Shown: piece by piece, positions 7,988 through 16,230 of the stretch
How the letters are laid out: each line of letters begins with the position of its first letter
How positions within the stretch are numbered: the first letter of the stretch is position 1
Source: Chordibacter sp038110535
GTDB lineage: Bacteria > Verrucomicrobiota > Verrucomicrobiia > Opitutales > Seribacteraceae
DNA length: 26,000 nt
Direction of reading: 5' to 3'
Assembly (NCBI GenBank): GCA_038110535.1
Contig: JAYNJW010000023.1
Coordinates: forward strand, 1 to 26,000
Notes under the pieces: generated by a model
The model's input: only the letters and a program-made list of their open reading frames with translations
Database searches by the model: none
Told to the model about the DNA's origin: nothing
Translations under genes and position numbers: made by a program

Positions 7988-9034
7988 ATGACTGCAAAAA
8001 AGAAACAATCTTCTGTGCCTAAGCCTAAAACAACCAAGGCAAAAACTGCTACTGCCAAAGCACCCGTTAAGAAAACTGCAAAGAAGGCGGTGCCGGTAAA
8101 AAAGAGCCCGGCGGTCAAGAAGTCCGCGGCCCCCAAGAAAGCAGCGGTTTCTAAATCCAGTAAAGCTGCCAAAATAAAGAAATCAGACAGCAAAGTACAG
8201 GTAAAGACTCCGTCCAAGCCCAGCAGGTCGGCCAAGGCCAAGACAGCGACTGGTAAAGCTCCCGCAAAAAAAGCCCCCATCAAACCAACGGATACTAGTT
8301 CCATCAGCCAGGTAAAGGAGATTGTGAGCAAATCAATGGGCAAGTCGATTGCTGAGGACACGAAGAGCGAAAGTAATTCTTTTTCCTTCGAAGATGTAAT
8401 TGGGTTCCTGAAAGCGAAAAAGAAAGAAAAGCCAAAGGCACAAGTTGCAAAAGAAAGCACGGAATCCAAAGTCGCCAAGACCGCAAAAACCAAAGAAAAA
8501 AAGCAGGCAAAAGTAAAAAAGCTTAGTACCGCTTCGATTGATGACATTCTTGGATTTGGGGCTCCGGTGGTCGGGGTGGTTCGGCCCCTTAGGGATGAAT
8601 CAAAAGTGCCCAAGCAATGGCTTCCTTATTACACCTCCCTGATGTCTTTACGTGCCGCACTCAAGGGGTCTTTGGGAGAAAGATCGAGTGAGACCATAGG
8701 TGCCTCTGCGCGTGAGTCCGGAGAATTGTCCATCAATTCAAGTGATGCCGGAACGGATACCTTTGATCGGGATCTTGCCATCTCCATGGTGGCCAACGAC
8801 CAGGAGGCCCTGGAAGAAATTGAGGATGCAATTGATCGGATTTTTGCCGGAACCTATGGGATTTGTCTGGAGACGAATAAGCCAATTAACAAAAACCGTT
8901 TAAAGGCAGTCCCTTTCACCCGGTTCTCGGTAGAGGGGCAAAATCAATTTGAGCGTGGAAAAATCAAGGAACGAGATTTTGGATCCGGTTCCTTCGCAAC
9001 TTTAGCAGATTCGACCATGGGCGAAGAAGAGTAA
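7988..9034 (+). CDS. Histone H1-like / DksA-TraR fusion protein
   Basis: The protein is 348 residues from ATG 7988; the open frame reaches back into ileS but those codons are not needed. Residues 1-110 are a low-complexity Lys/Ala/Pro/Ser region resembling bacterial histone H1-like or AlgP-type tails. Two short acidic-aromatic motifs, FSFEDVIGFLK (about 134-144) and SIDDILGFG (about 181-190), sit between Lys-rich stretches. The C-terminal 110 residues form a DksA/TraR-type domain ending YGICLETNKPINKNRL and VPFTRFSVEGQ. The four-cysteine zinc finger is reduced to Cys293, with Thr296, Ser314 and Gly317 at the other ligand positions. Known: DksA acts in the RNA polymerase secondary channel, and dksA-like genes often precede lspA. 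Inferred: a nucleic-acid-associated transcription modulator. Confidence 0.85.
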   Translation: MTAKKKQSSVPKPKTTKAKTATAKAPVKKTAKKAVPVKKSPAVKKSAAPKKAAVSKSSKAAKIKKSDSKVQVKTPSKPSRSAKAKTATGKAPAKKAPIKPTDTSSISQVKEIVSKSMGKSIAEDTKSESNSFSFEDVIGFLKAKKKEKPKAQVAKESTESKVAKTAKTKEKKQAKVKKLSTASIDDILGFGAPVVGVVRPLRDESKVPKQWLPYYTSLMSLRAALKGSLGERSSETIGASARESGELSINSSDAGTDTFDRDLAISMVANDQEALEEIEDAIDRIFAGTYGICLETNKPINKNRLKAVPFTRFSVEGQNQFERGKIKERDFGSGSFATLADSTMGEEE

Positions 9035-9072
9035 TTCTTTTCCCACTTGGTTAAACTTTCTCTTCTTTTGTT

Positions 9073-9609
9073 TTGTTCCAATATTTGAGATTGTGGATTG
9101 TATTGGTCGGGGTGTTGGTCCTCGATCAGTGGACCAAAACCTGGGTGGTCAGTCATGCGGTTGAATTAAGAAGAAACCCAATCGTTGTGATTGATGGACT
9201 GGATGGTCCGCAAACCTTGCTTGAATTTACCTATGTTACCAATCCCGGAGCAGCATGGAGTCTATTTTCGGACTACCCGGAGGCTCTCACTCTGTTAGCA
9301 CTGATTGCTTTGGTTTGCATTTTCATATTTCGTAAACACCTTGAACTTGATCGTCATTCCCTGCAGTTTATCTTTGGTGCAATATGTGGTGGTATTCTTG
9401 GAAACCTGGGTGACCGGTTATTCCGTCAGCCGGCCGAGGTGGTAGATTTTATCGATGTATTTCTGCCTTGGCTAGAATATGACTATCCAATCTTTAACAT
9501 TGCAGACTCAGCCATTTTTATTGGTGCCTTTTGCTATTTGTTCATTGGTCTTAAGGATTCGAAAAATAAAAGCATTCCTCTCGGAGGGACTGTGCAAAAA
9601 GAATCCTAG
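9073..9609 (+). CDS. lspA: Lipoprotein signal peptidase (signal peptidase II)
   Basis: This 178-residue inner-membrane aspartyl protease cleaves the signal peptide of prolipoproteins after lipidation. Four hydrophobic segments are visible. The family motifs are VLDQWTK near residue 17, VTNPGAAWSLF (55-65), GNLGDR (110-115), VVDFID (123-128) and FNIADSAI (141-148). Catalytic aspartates are Asp125 and Asp145. The start is TTG: the frame is closed by TAA at 9052-9054, and no ATG or GTG occurs before the first membrane segment. TTG 9073 gives the longest form and TTG 9085 is an alternative. No ribosome-binding site is seen. It lies 38 bases after the dksA-like gene, in the ileS-dksA-lspA order found in several phyla. 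Confidence 0.96.
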   Translation: MFQYLRLWIVLVGVLVLDQWTKTWVVSHAVELRRNPIVVIDGLDGPQTLLEFTYVTNPGAAWSLFSDYPEALTLLALIALVCIFIFRKHLELDRHSLQFIFGAICGGILGNLGDRLFRQPAEVVDFIDVFLPWLEYDYPIFNIADSAIFIGAFCYLFIGLKDSKNKSIPLGGTVQKES

Positions 9610-9625
9610 GACGGGCATAGAAGGG

Positions 9626-9647
9626 GAGGGTGAAATCTAAATCCCTC
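9626..9647. terminator. Weak hairpin between convergent lspA and yicC
   Basis: GAGGG (9626-9630) can pair with CCCTC (9643-9647) around a 12-base loop in the 37-base gap between the lspA stop and the yicC stop. The stem is only 5 bp and has no T-tract. It is listed because the two genes converge here and nothing else could end them. Confidence 0.2.
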
Positions 9648-10525
9648 TATTCGATATTCATTACTTGTTCCCGAATTTTTTCAATTTCTACTTTGGCATC
9701 AATCACGAGGCTGGAAACATTGGTATGTACAGACTTTGATCCAAGGGTGTTAAATTCCCTGCCCATTTCTTGCACGATAAATTCCAACTTCCGGCCAATC
9801 GGTCTGGTATGGTTTAACCCAGATTCAAATTGTTCGAGGTGGCTGTATAACCGGGTGATTTCCTCCGAAATATCCGATTTTTCTGCATACACGGCAAATT
9901 CCCGGCGGACTGCCTCATTCTCACAATCGATTTCCAGCCCACTCTCTGATAGTCTCTGAAGTAATTTATCTCTCCACACACTTGCCAGTCCTTTGGTCTG
10001 TTGCTCGATTTGATCGACGAAATCCCGCAGGGTATGACAACGAATAGCCAAGTCTTTGGACAGAGAGAGCCCTTCCTTCTTTCTCATGGCAATCATCTCT
10101 TCTAGGGCAATCTCTGTGGAATGAAGTAAAACTTCCTCGATATTTTCAAGTGGGGGAAGGGTTCCTTCCCGTGGGGAGGAGGAGAGAATTCTTTGGATGA
10201 GATCAAGGGTCGGATTGTAGGGAACCTCGCCCAGTTGGCACAGTTTTTGTAAAACTTTTAATTGCTCGCTCACCTTTTGGAACTGATCGTCCGAAGACTC
10301 CAAGGATAGCACGCTTGGTGGGGGGAGAAGAATCGATAACCTGATTCTGCCTCTTTCTGCACATGACCGAATTGTCTCCTGTGCTTTTTTTTCAAAAAAT
10401 TGCCATTCTTTGGGACCGTGAAGTATGAACTCAAATCCTTTCTTATTGACCGAGGAAATCTCGATAACCCCTGTATGACCAGGCAGACGAAGCTCTGCCC
10501 GCCCGTATCCTGTCATACTTCTCAT
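9647..10525 (-). CDS. yicC: YicC-family endoribonuclease
   Basis: This 292-residue protein begins RSMTGYGRAE and ends IREQVMNIE, the two most recognisable signatures of the YicC/YloC family. The length is normal. The central SVNKKG replaces the more usual SVN-x-R element. Known: E. coli YicC is an endoribonuclease reported to act on small RNAs, and several members carry a DUF1732 C-terminal domain, here the region around EEITRLYSHLEQF. Its ATG (10523-10525) overlaps the trpB stop codon (10522-10524) in an ATGA arrangement, so the gene is probably translated by coupling to trpB. No separate ribosome-binding site is seen. It converges with lspA. Confidence 0.95.
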   Translation of the reverse strand: MRSMTGYGRAELRLPGHTGVIEISSVNKKGFEFILHGPKEWQFFEKKAQETIRSCAERGRIRLSILLPPPSVLSLESSDDQFQKVSEQLKVLQKLCQLGEVPYNPTLDLIQRILSSSPREGTLPPLENIEEVLLHSTEIALEEMIAMRKKEGLSLSKDLAIRCHTLRDFVDQIEQQTKGLASVWRDKLLQRLSESGLEIDCENEAVRREFAVYAEKSDISEEITRLYSHLEQFESGLNHTRPIGRKLEFIVQEMGREFNTLGSKSVHTNVSSLVIDAKVEIEKIREQVMNIE

Positions 10526-11784
10526 AGGCCGGGCATTTTCGGCAAACCGCTCACACCCATTAATCGAGCTGCTTCCATGGCATCCTTATCTCCTCGCCCG
10601 CTCAGATTCACACAGAGCAATTGATCCTTGTTCATTTGCTTTGCCCTTTTGAAGGCATGAGCCAAACCATGGGATGTTTCCAGGGCTGGCAGAATGCCTT
10701 CCGTTGAGGATAATCTTTGAAAAGCTTCCAGGGCTTCGTCGTCCCCAGCATGGGCAAATTCGATTCTTTTCAGGTCTCGGTAGTAAGCATGCTCGGGACC
10801 AATTGCTGCATAATCCAGTCCGGCGGAGACGGAGTGGGTTGGATTGATCTGTCCTTCTGAATTTTGGAGGATCCAGGTTTTACATCCCTGTAATACACCA
10901 AGCTTTCCACCCTCAAACCGGGCTGCATGCTCGCCCTCGTTCAGCGATCTGCCCCCCGCTTCAACCCCGATCAATCTGACATTGGGTTCCTCAAGGAAAT
11001 CAAAAAAGAAACCGATTGCGTTGCTCCCTCCGCCCACACAGGCAATCATTTCATCGGGCAAACGGCCCTCTGTCTCAAGAAACTGCCGTTTTGTTTCTTC
11101 ACTGATAACCCGGTGAAAATCACGCACCATGCCAGGATAAGGGTGTGCCCCGAGGGCCGAGCCAAGGATGTAGTGAGTGGAGCGCACATTGGTGACCCAG
11201 TCTCTCATCGCTTCATTAATGGCTTCTTTGAGGGTTTTGCTGCCAGCTTCCACTCCATATACTTCTGCACCGCTTAGGCGCATTCGAAAAACATTGAGTG
11301 CTTGCCTGCGCATATCCTCGGCACCCATGTAAATTTTACATTCCAGCCCAAATTTTGCACAAACCGAAGCCGTGGCAATGCCGTGCTGTCCTGCTCCAGT
11401 CTCCGCGATAATACGCTTTTTTCCCATTCTTTGAGCAAGCAGGGCCTGTCCGAGTGCATTGTTAATTTTGTGGGCACCCGTGTGCAAGAGATCTTCCCGC
11501 TTTAAATAAATTTTCGCACCTCCGATCTCATGGGTTAGCCGTTCAGCAAAATACAATTCGGTGGGCCGACCGGCGAACTGCCTAAGCAATTGGTTTAATT
11601 CCTTTTGAAACGAGGGGTCTGACTTGGCTTGGAGATATGCATCATTTAATTCTTTGAGCGGATGATAAAGGGTTTCCGGTACATAACTCCCGCCATACGG
11701 ACCGAACCGACCCTTTTCATCAGGCAAAGAAAAACGGTCAGGCATTGATATGGGGAGGGGAAGATCTGGGGATTCAACTGACAT
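10522..11784 (-). CDS. trpB: Tryptophan synthase beta chain
   Basis: This 420-residue PLP enzyme condenses indole with serine to make tryptophan, normally as an alpha2-beta2 complex with TrpA in the cytoplasm. The N-terminus has GRFGPYGGSYVPETL. The PLP-binding lysine is Lys106 in HTGAHKINN, the phosphate-binding loop is CVGGGSNAIG, and ETGAGQHG is present. The length and residues are those of the standard TrpB1 type. No trpA, trpF or other trp gene is in the window, so trpB stands apart and is paired with yicC by a 4-base overlap. The ATG at 11784 gives the expected family N-terminus. The 76-base gap to the divergent kdsB must contain both promoters, but I could not identify clear -35/-10 boxes. 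Confidence 0.99.
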   Translation of the reverse strand: MSVESPDLPLPISMPDRFSLPDEKGRFGPYGGSYVPETLYHPLKELNDAYLQAKSDPSFQKELNQLLRQFAGRPTELYFAERLTHEIGGAKIYLKREDLLHTGAHKINNALGQALLAQRMGKKRIIAETGAGQHGIATASVCAKFGLECKIYMGAEDMRRQALNVFRMRLSGAEVYGVEAGSKTLKEAINEAMRDWVTNVRSTHYILGSALGAHPYPGMVRDFHRVISEETKRQFLETEGRLPDEMIACVGGGSNAIGFFFDFLEEPNVRLIGVEAGGRSLNEGEHAARFEGGKLGVLQGCKTWILQNSEGQINPTHSVSAGLDYAAIGPEHAYYRDLKRIEFAHAGDDEALEAFQRLSSTEGILPALETSHGLAHAFKRAKQMNKDQLLCVNLSGRGDKDAMEAARLMGVSGLPKMPGL

Positions 11785-11860
11785 AATATGGAATTCAGTT
11801 TAATCAGCTATTTGCTTGCGACAACCCAAGAAGTTACCCAAAACAGGGCAATTGACTCCT

Positions 11861-12595
11861 ATGGCTGATTCTTCCCCTTTACCGACCATTATTGTGCCTG
11901 CTAGGCTGGCATCTTCTCGTTTTCCGCGGAAATTACTTGCTGATGCAGGTGGTGTACCCCTGATTCTAAGAACCGCAAATCGATTGGCCGAGCAGGTGCC
12001 GGAGTATGAATTAATCTTTGCAGTTGATGGGGACGAACTGGCCAAACCTTTGGAACAAAATGGATTTTCCTGTATCTTTACCGATCCAGATTTACCCTCA
12101 GGAACTGACCGTATTGCCTTTGTTAATCAAACTTTGCAAAGGGAAGAAGTTTTAAATGTTCAGGCGGATGAGCCAATGGTTACTCGTGACCACATCCTGG
12201 GTCTGAGCAGAGGGATCAGAAAAAGAGGGGCGGATCTCGCCACCCTTGCCACCCCCTTTGCTTCGGCCAAAGATTTTCATGACCCAAATCAGGTGAAAGT
12301 GGTGATGGACAGGGATGGATTTGCCCTATTTTTTTCGCGCAGTCCCGTACCTTATGATCGGGACGCGAACGGAGATTTACCACACGCTGCCTTCAAGCAT
12401 TTAGGTATGTATGCGTATCGCCGAACCTTTTTAAACGAATTCATCAAATTACCCCATGGAATCCTGGAGAATCTGGAAAAACTTGAGCAATTGCGTGCTT
12501 TGGAAAATGGTCGGCGAATTTCGGTTGAGGTGATCGACCAAGGATCCATTGGGGTGGATACGGAGGAAGATCTCGCTTTGCTATCTTTTCAGTAA
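11861..12595 (+). CDS. kdsB: 3-deoxy-manno-octulosonate cytidylyltransferase
   Basis: The protein is 244 residues from ATG 11861, close to the family's usual 250. A TTG 15 codons upstream is a less likely start. It activates Kdo with CTP to give CMP-Kdo, the donor for the inner core of lipopolysaccharide. The nucleotide-binding N-terminus VPARLASSRFPRK, the SGTDR motif (80-84), VQADEP (100-105, where VQGDEP is common) and the late IGVDTEEDL are all characteristic. The stop is 12 bases from the ATG of the LptF/LptG-like gene, so the two are almost certainly one transcript. Both serve LPS assembly, which supports an outer membrane containing Kdo-LPS. Confidence 0.97.
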   Translation: MADSSPLPTIIVPARLASSRFPRKLLADAGGVPLILRTANRLAEQVPEYELIFAVDGDELAKPLEQNGFSCIFTDPDLPSGTDRIAFVNQTLQREEVLNVQADEPMVTRDHILGLSRGIRKRGADLATLATPFASAKDFHDPNQVKVVMDRDGFALFFSRSPVPYDRDANGDLPHAAFKHLGMYAYRRTFLNEFIKLPHGILENLEKLEQLRALENGRRISVEVIDQGSIGVDTEEDLALLSFQ

Positions 12596-12607
12596 GCATT
12601 GGAAAGT

Positions 12608-13756
12608 ATGGCTTCCTCCAAGATAATTCATCGCTATATCCTTCGGGAAATTTTGGGTTCCACCATCTTGTGCACGCTCATTCTTACCGTCATTCTGCTA
12701 TACGGTAATCTATCCAAGCACGATGAGGATTTGTTCCGTGCTCTTTCCATCTCGCCGGTACTTTTTCTGGAACTTGTATCTCTGATGTTGCCCTTCGCTC
12801 TGTCCCTGGGTTTGCCGTTTGGTTTTTCTTTAGGAGTCATTTTTTGTGTGGGTAGATGGTCGGCGGATCGTGAGATCATAGCCATGCAAGCGCTGGGCAT
12901 TCGAAGGGCTGGTTGGACAAATCCTATTTTCTTATCTTCCCTGCTCATCTCTTTGCTTGGAAGTTTTGCTTCTTTGCATTGGTCGCCCCTTGCCCGTGGT
13001 GCATTTGAGCACCGAGTAAGGGAGATTGCATGGCATGATTTTCAAAACTGGATCGATAGCGGTCGGGAAATTGGGTTTAAAATCGACCAGAAAGAAGGAA
13101 AAAACCTAATCGGAGGGCTAGATGCAGGTTTGCATCAAAAAATGGAAAAAGCCTCTCTTTCGATTGGACATGGCGACTCAAATGAATGGAAAAATGTCCG
13201 AATTTTGATCTGGGGGCAGGATGGTGATTTGTTAGCTATTCTGCATGCTAAAAGATCAACCGTGGTTAAAGATCGTGAGGCTGGGGAAATTGAGCTTTTT
13301 CTTTATGATGTTGATTATGAATCTTTTGCAAAAAGTAATAAAGCGGGTACTCCCAAGTCCAGTTTTGTGTCTTTTCAAAGATGGAAACAACCGATGAGAT
13401 TTACCATTGATTCACCTAGCCGTGAAAGAGATACCAAAAGACTACCCTTGTTGGAATTTATTAAGCTATTGAACAACAAAGAGTTGGATGAAAATAGCTT
13501 TGCGCGGGGCTTGAGTCATTTTAACAAATACGCATCGATTGGATGCTCGCCCATCTCACTCTGTCCCCTGCTTATCTTTGTGGCCGTTCGAAGTGGCCGA
13601 AGGGAAACCTATGCCAATCTATTCATCGGAGTATTGATCTGCTTGCTTTATTTCTCTTTGGGCACAAGTCTTGGTCAATCGATCGGGTCTTTTGGATATG
13701 GCTGGTGGTTTAGTAATTTATTAGCTTTTTGTACAGGATTTTTTGTATTGAAATGA
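12608..13756 (+). CDS. LptF/LptG family LPS export permease
   Basis: The protein is 382 residues from ATG 12608, preceded by a weak GGAAAG element. The N-terminal part has hydrophobic segments near residues 13-35, 50-90 and 100-120, with the conserved cytoplasmic stretch REIIAMQALGIRR between them. A soluble, mostly beta periplasmic region spans roughly 130-290. Membrane segments return after 310 and run to the C-terminus (CPLLIFVAV, LFIGVLICLLYF, WWFSNLLAF). This is the YjgP/YjgQ (LptF/LptG) topology. Known: LptB2FG pulls LPS from the inner membrane and passes it to LptC/A. Only one such gene is present here, so its partner must be elsewhere. I cannot say whether it is F or G. It is cotranscribed with kdsB. 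Confidence 0.9.
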   Translation: MASSKIIHRYILREILGSTILCTLILTVILLYGNLSKHDEDLFRALSISPVLFLELVSLMLPFALSLGLPFGFSLGVIFCVGRWSADREIIAMQALGIRRAGWTNPIFLSSLLISLLGSFASLHWSPLARGAFEHRVREIAWHDFQNWIDSGREIGFKIDQKEGKNLIGGLDAGLHQKMEKASLSIGHGDSNEWKNVRILIWGQDGDLLAILHAKRSTVVKDREAGEIELFLYDVDYESFAKSNKAGTPKSSFVSFQRWKQPMRFTIDSPSRERDTKRLPLLEFIKLLNNKELDENSFARGLSHFNKYASIGCSPISLCPLLIFVAVRSGRRETYANLFIGVLICLLYFSLGTSLGQSIGSFGYGWWFSNLLAFCTGFFVLK

Positions 13757-13879
13757 TGTAGTTCCACCATTTTCACGATTTCTACCTTTACTTCCCAAAA
13801 AAATATGAAGATTGTTGTATCATAGAGAGTAGTTTTGTTAATATTATTTAAGATACTTATCGCAATCCAGTCCCTGTTT

Positions 13880-15889
13880 ATGAAAATTATCAATGTAAGC
13901 CCGTTCATTTTCCCGTTCTCATTCTTCTTTCCTGTATTGTTACTTGCAAATGTAGGTGGAGTTTCTGGTTCTAACATTTTTACAGTTGCAGAGGGGAACT
14001 ACTCTGATCCAACTTACAAGATTGTAAGTGCTGCATCGCTTGGTGATGCTGTTTATTCTGGATCGGTCTCTTCTTATTCAAATTCCGATCAAAACATCAC
14101 CTTTGCTACTGGTACGGACGAGAACAACGATACCACCTATCCTTTTTTTGCAGCTGGATCCTTTAATCCAGATGTACAGTTACCGGAAAGTAATTTCAGT
14201 ATTACCATTACTTCCGGTGCCGTAACTGCGATTTCTGCTCCAACTTATCGTGGAATGTTTAGTGCGAGTGGGGTAGGATTTACCAATGCTCCTGAGGTCA
14301 TCCTTTCTCCTTCCGATGGTGGTGGTGATACCTCAACGGCTACTGCCACAATTAATTCGGATGGAAAAATAACTGGTTTTTCGGTTACCAGTGGAGGCAC
14401 AGCCTACACCTATGCTCCAGATGTCACGGTGGTGGGAGGGCCCCACTTTGCCCGGGTGGCAGATGAAACGAGCCAATATTATGGAAGGTGTTTCTTAATC
14501 ACCAATAATAGCCGAACAAACCTTACCTTAGACATGTCTAATCTTGCTCAGGGAGAGAGCGCTAATGTTTCCACCTATTTCCCGGATGGTACAAATGTCG
14601 AGGTGATTCCGGCTGCTACCTTAGGCACGATATTTGGATCTTACTGGGCACCCACAAGTTGGACTTCCGCAACAAGTTGGCGTGGGTTGACTGGAAATAC
14701 CGTGGACTGGGTATATGTCTACGATCCTTCGTTGGGTGGCTACACTAAATATATGCACATTGCTGGAAGCAGTCTTTACGGTTGGTACTCGCGTGATAAA
14801 AGGTATGGGACTAAGTGTAATAATACCGTGATTTATCCAGATGAAGCGTTTATTATTGCACGGCGAAGCTCGGGCACGGTCACCTTGGAATCTGAAGTAA
14901 CCTTGGACGATTCTCCTACGCAGGTTTATCTTCCGGCAGAGGGGACTTCCTTCATTGCCAATAATCCATTTGGTATGGATCTACTTTTGACTGAGATCAT
15001 ACCTTCCACCGAGATTTCTGCAGATGCAAACGAATATGCAAAATTTCGCCCAGGAGGTTCTGTTAGTGATACAGATATGGATTCCATCACAGTTTTAGCG
15101 GGATCTACCTGGAAAAAGTATTGGTATGATGAAACGGTCAATCCCGGGATTACTACAATAATGAAAGCGGGCGCAAAGAATCCAGGGGGTGCTATCGAAG
15201 CGAGCGATTTATTCATCGGTTCTGGCACAATAACAAACTTACAAAGCTGTTCGGACTCTGCGGGCTCTTCCGTGGTCACCAATTACAACGATGGTAATTA
15301 CACAAAAATTTCAATCAGTGGAACGACTGCTAACCTCACTGGATTCACCGTTACTTTGTCTGATATTCAAGGCTACATGCTCAGTGATGACGGGGCGAAT
15401 GAGTTAAATGCAACCACGCTTCAAACGGTCGATACCAACGGAACTGGTTCTGTTGTATATTCCAATATTTCTGGAAACTTTGAGGTAGTTGGGGGTGGCT
15501 CCGGATATCTTGTTGTGGAAAAGCAACGGGATGTAAATTTTAAATCCGATGAGGGTTCTCCAGCTTGGAGTATTGGTAATGTAGGTGCTGGCTATGCCCC
15601 ATCTGCTTCCACAGCCACCTGGTATGCTATTGGTGGTGGAGGAACGGGAGGAAAGGGCACAGTCACTACCAATGGTTCGGGGCAGTATTCGAGCTTTGGT
15701 CTTACTGCGGGAGGATCAGGCTATACTTCAGCTCCCCAAATTATTATTTCAGGTGGTGGATGGCGGTATACCGACAATTCTGACCAAGATGGTTTGGTCG
15801 TAGGTTCTTCAGATGGTTTGATCATCTATCGGGATGCCGATAATGGGGTAAAAACCTTTATCGAGGCAAATAACCCAACTGCGGAGTAA
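13880..15889 (+). CDS. TIGR02597-like secreted protein with GYT-type repeats
   Basis: The protein is 669 residues from ATG 13880; an in-frame TTG lies 15 codons upstream. An N-terminal signal peptide is evident, with a hydrophobic run at residues 7-23 before NVGGVSGS. Residues about 190-420 resemble the Verrucomicrobia-centred TIGR02597 family: GRCFLITNNS, NVEVIPAATLGTIFG, WVYVYDPSLGGY and NTVIYPDEAFIIARR. Residues 130-187 hold a G-x-GFTNAPEV / TAYTYAPDV pair, and a further SGYTSAPQIIISGG copy lies near the C-terminus. Such GYT-x-AP repeats are common in tail-fibre-like and surface proteins. There is no PEP-CTERM tail. Seen: the motifs. Inferred: an exported or surface protein of unknown function. 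The family match is from memory. Confidence 0.72.
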   Translation: MKIINVSPFIFPFSFFFPVLLLANVGGVSGSNIFTVAEGNYSDPTYKIVSAASLGDAVYSGSVSSYSNSDQNITFATGTDENNDTTYPFFAAGSFNPDVQLPESNFSITITSGAVTAISAPTYRGMFSASGVGFTNAPEVILSPSDGGGDTSTATATINSDGKITGFSVTSGGTAYTYAPDVTVVGGPHFARVADETSQYYGRCFLITNNSRTNLTLDMSNLAQGESANVSTYFPDGTNVEVIPAATLGTIFGSYWAPTSWTSATSWRGLTGNTVDWVYVYDPSLGGYTKYMHIAGSSLYGWYSRDKRYGTKCNNTVIYPDEAFIIARRSSGTVTLESEVTLDDSPTQVYLPAEGTSFIANNPFGMDLLLTEIIPSTEISADANEYAKFRPGGSVSDTDMDSITVLAGSTWKKYWYDETVNPGITTIMKAGAKNPGGAIEASDLFIGSGTITNLQSCSDSAGSSVVTNYNDGNYTKISISGTTANLTGFTVTLSDIQGYMLSDDGANELNATTLQTVDTNGTGSVVYSNISGNFEVVGGGSGYLVVEKQRDVNFKSDEGSPAWSIGNVGAGYAPSASTATWYAIGGGGTGGKGTVTTNGSGQYSSFGLTAGGSGYTSAPQIIISGGGWRYTDNSDQDGLVVGSSDGLIIYRDADNGVKTFIEANNPTAE

Positions 15890-16230
15890 TACCCCCACCT
15901 TCCCAAAATATGAGGAGAAAACGAATTAAGTAGTTTATTCGTTATCATTTGCTTTTGCACATTAGTATTTTCACCAAGTCCATAGCTTCGGACAATTGTG
16001 AAGGAAGCACTAATCTCTTATCCTGTCGGGGTATTGGCTCACCAATTGTTCAACATTTCACCGACTGATCTATTGAAAATCATAGACTTTAGCCTAGCAA
16101 GTTAGGTTTTTCTTACTCCAGTAAGCTTTGCTTTAAGGAGGGGATTTGGTTGTGGTGGTGCTATTCAGGTGCTACCAAACCAATCCTCTTACTAAAGAAG
16201 GGAACTGAAGTAGTTTCTTGCGAGAAGGAA
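15890..16230. other. 341-base intergenic region between convergent surface-protein genes
   Basis: No convincing gene is present. The region holds several inverted repeats. ACGAAT/ATTCGT (15921-15926 with 15937-15942) lies just after the upstream stop. A CCTA...TAGG mini-stem is followed by TTTTTCTT near 16093-16113. CTTAC-TCCA-GTAAG lies at 16112-16125, and a long imperfect hairpin spans 16138-16190. The first two could help end the plus-strand gene. No T-tract follows the long hairpin. Confidence 0.6.
16138..16190 (+). other. Long imperfect RNA hairpin, better formed on the plus strand
   Basis: The arm 16138-16161 pairs with 16169-16190 around the loop TATTCAG. By hand this gives about 22 pairs with two one-base bulges. 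Five pairs are G:U as plus-strand RNA (for example 60/70 and 57/73 of 161xx), which would be A-C mismatches in the minus-strand transcript. The fold therefore favours plus-strand RNA. It lies about 250 bases after the plus-strand stop and 41 bases beyond the stop of the convergent giant gene. A factor-assisted terminator, a small RNA or an mRNA-end stabiliser are possible. Confidence 0.4.

Noticed and set aside
7984..8613. Open frame of 209 codons on the minus strand opposite the dksA-like gene
   Set aside because: It is the complement of the Lys/Ala-rich low-complexity region; its Phe/Ala/Leu-rich composition is a codon shadow and it has no recognisable motif.
13812..13844. TTGTTG/TTGTAT with TAATAT as promoter for the gene at 13880
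   Set aside because: Both boxes match the consensus poorly, and such matches are frequent in this AT-rich stretch.
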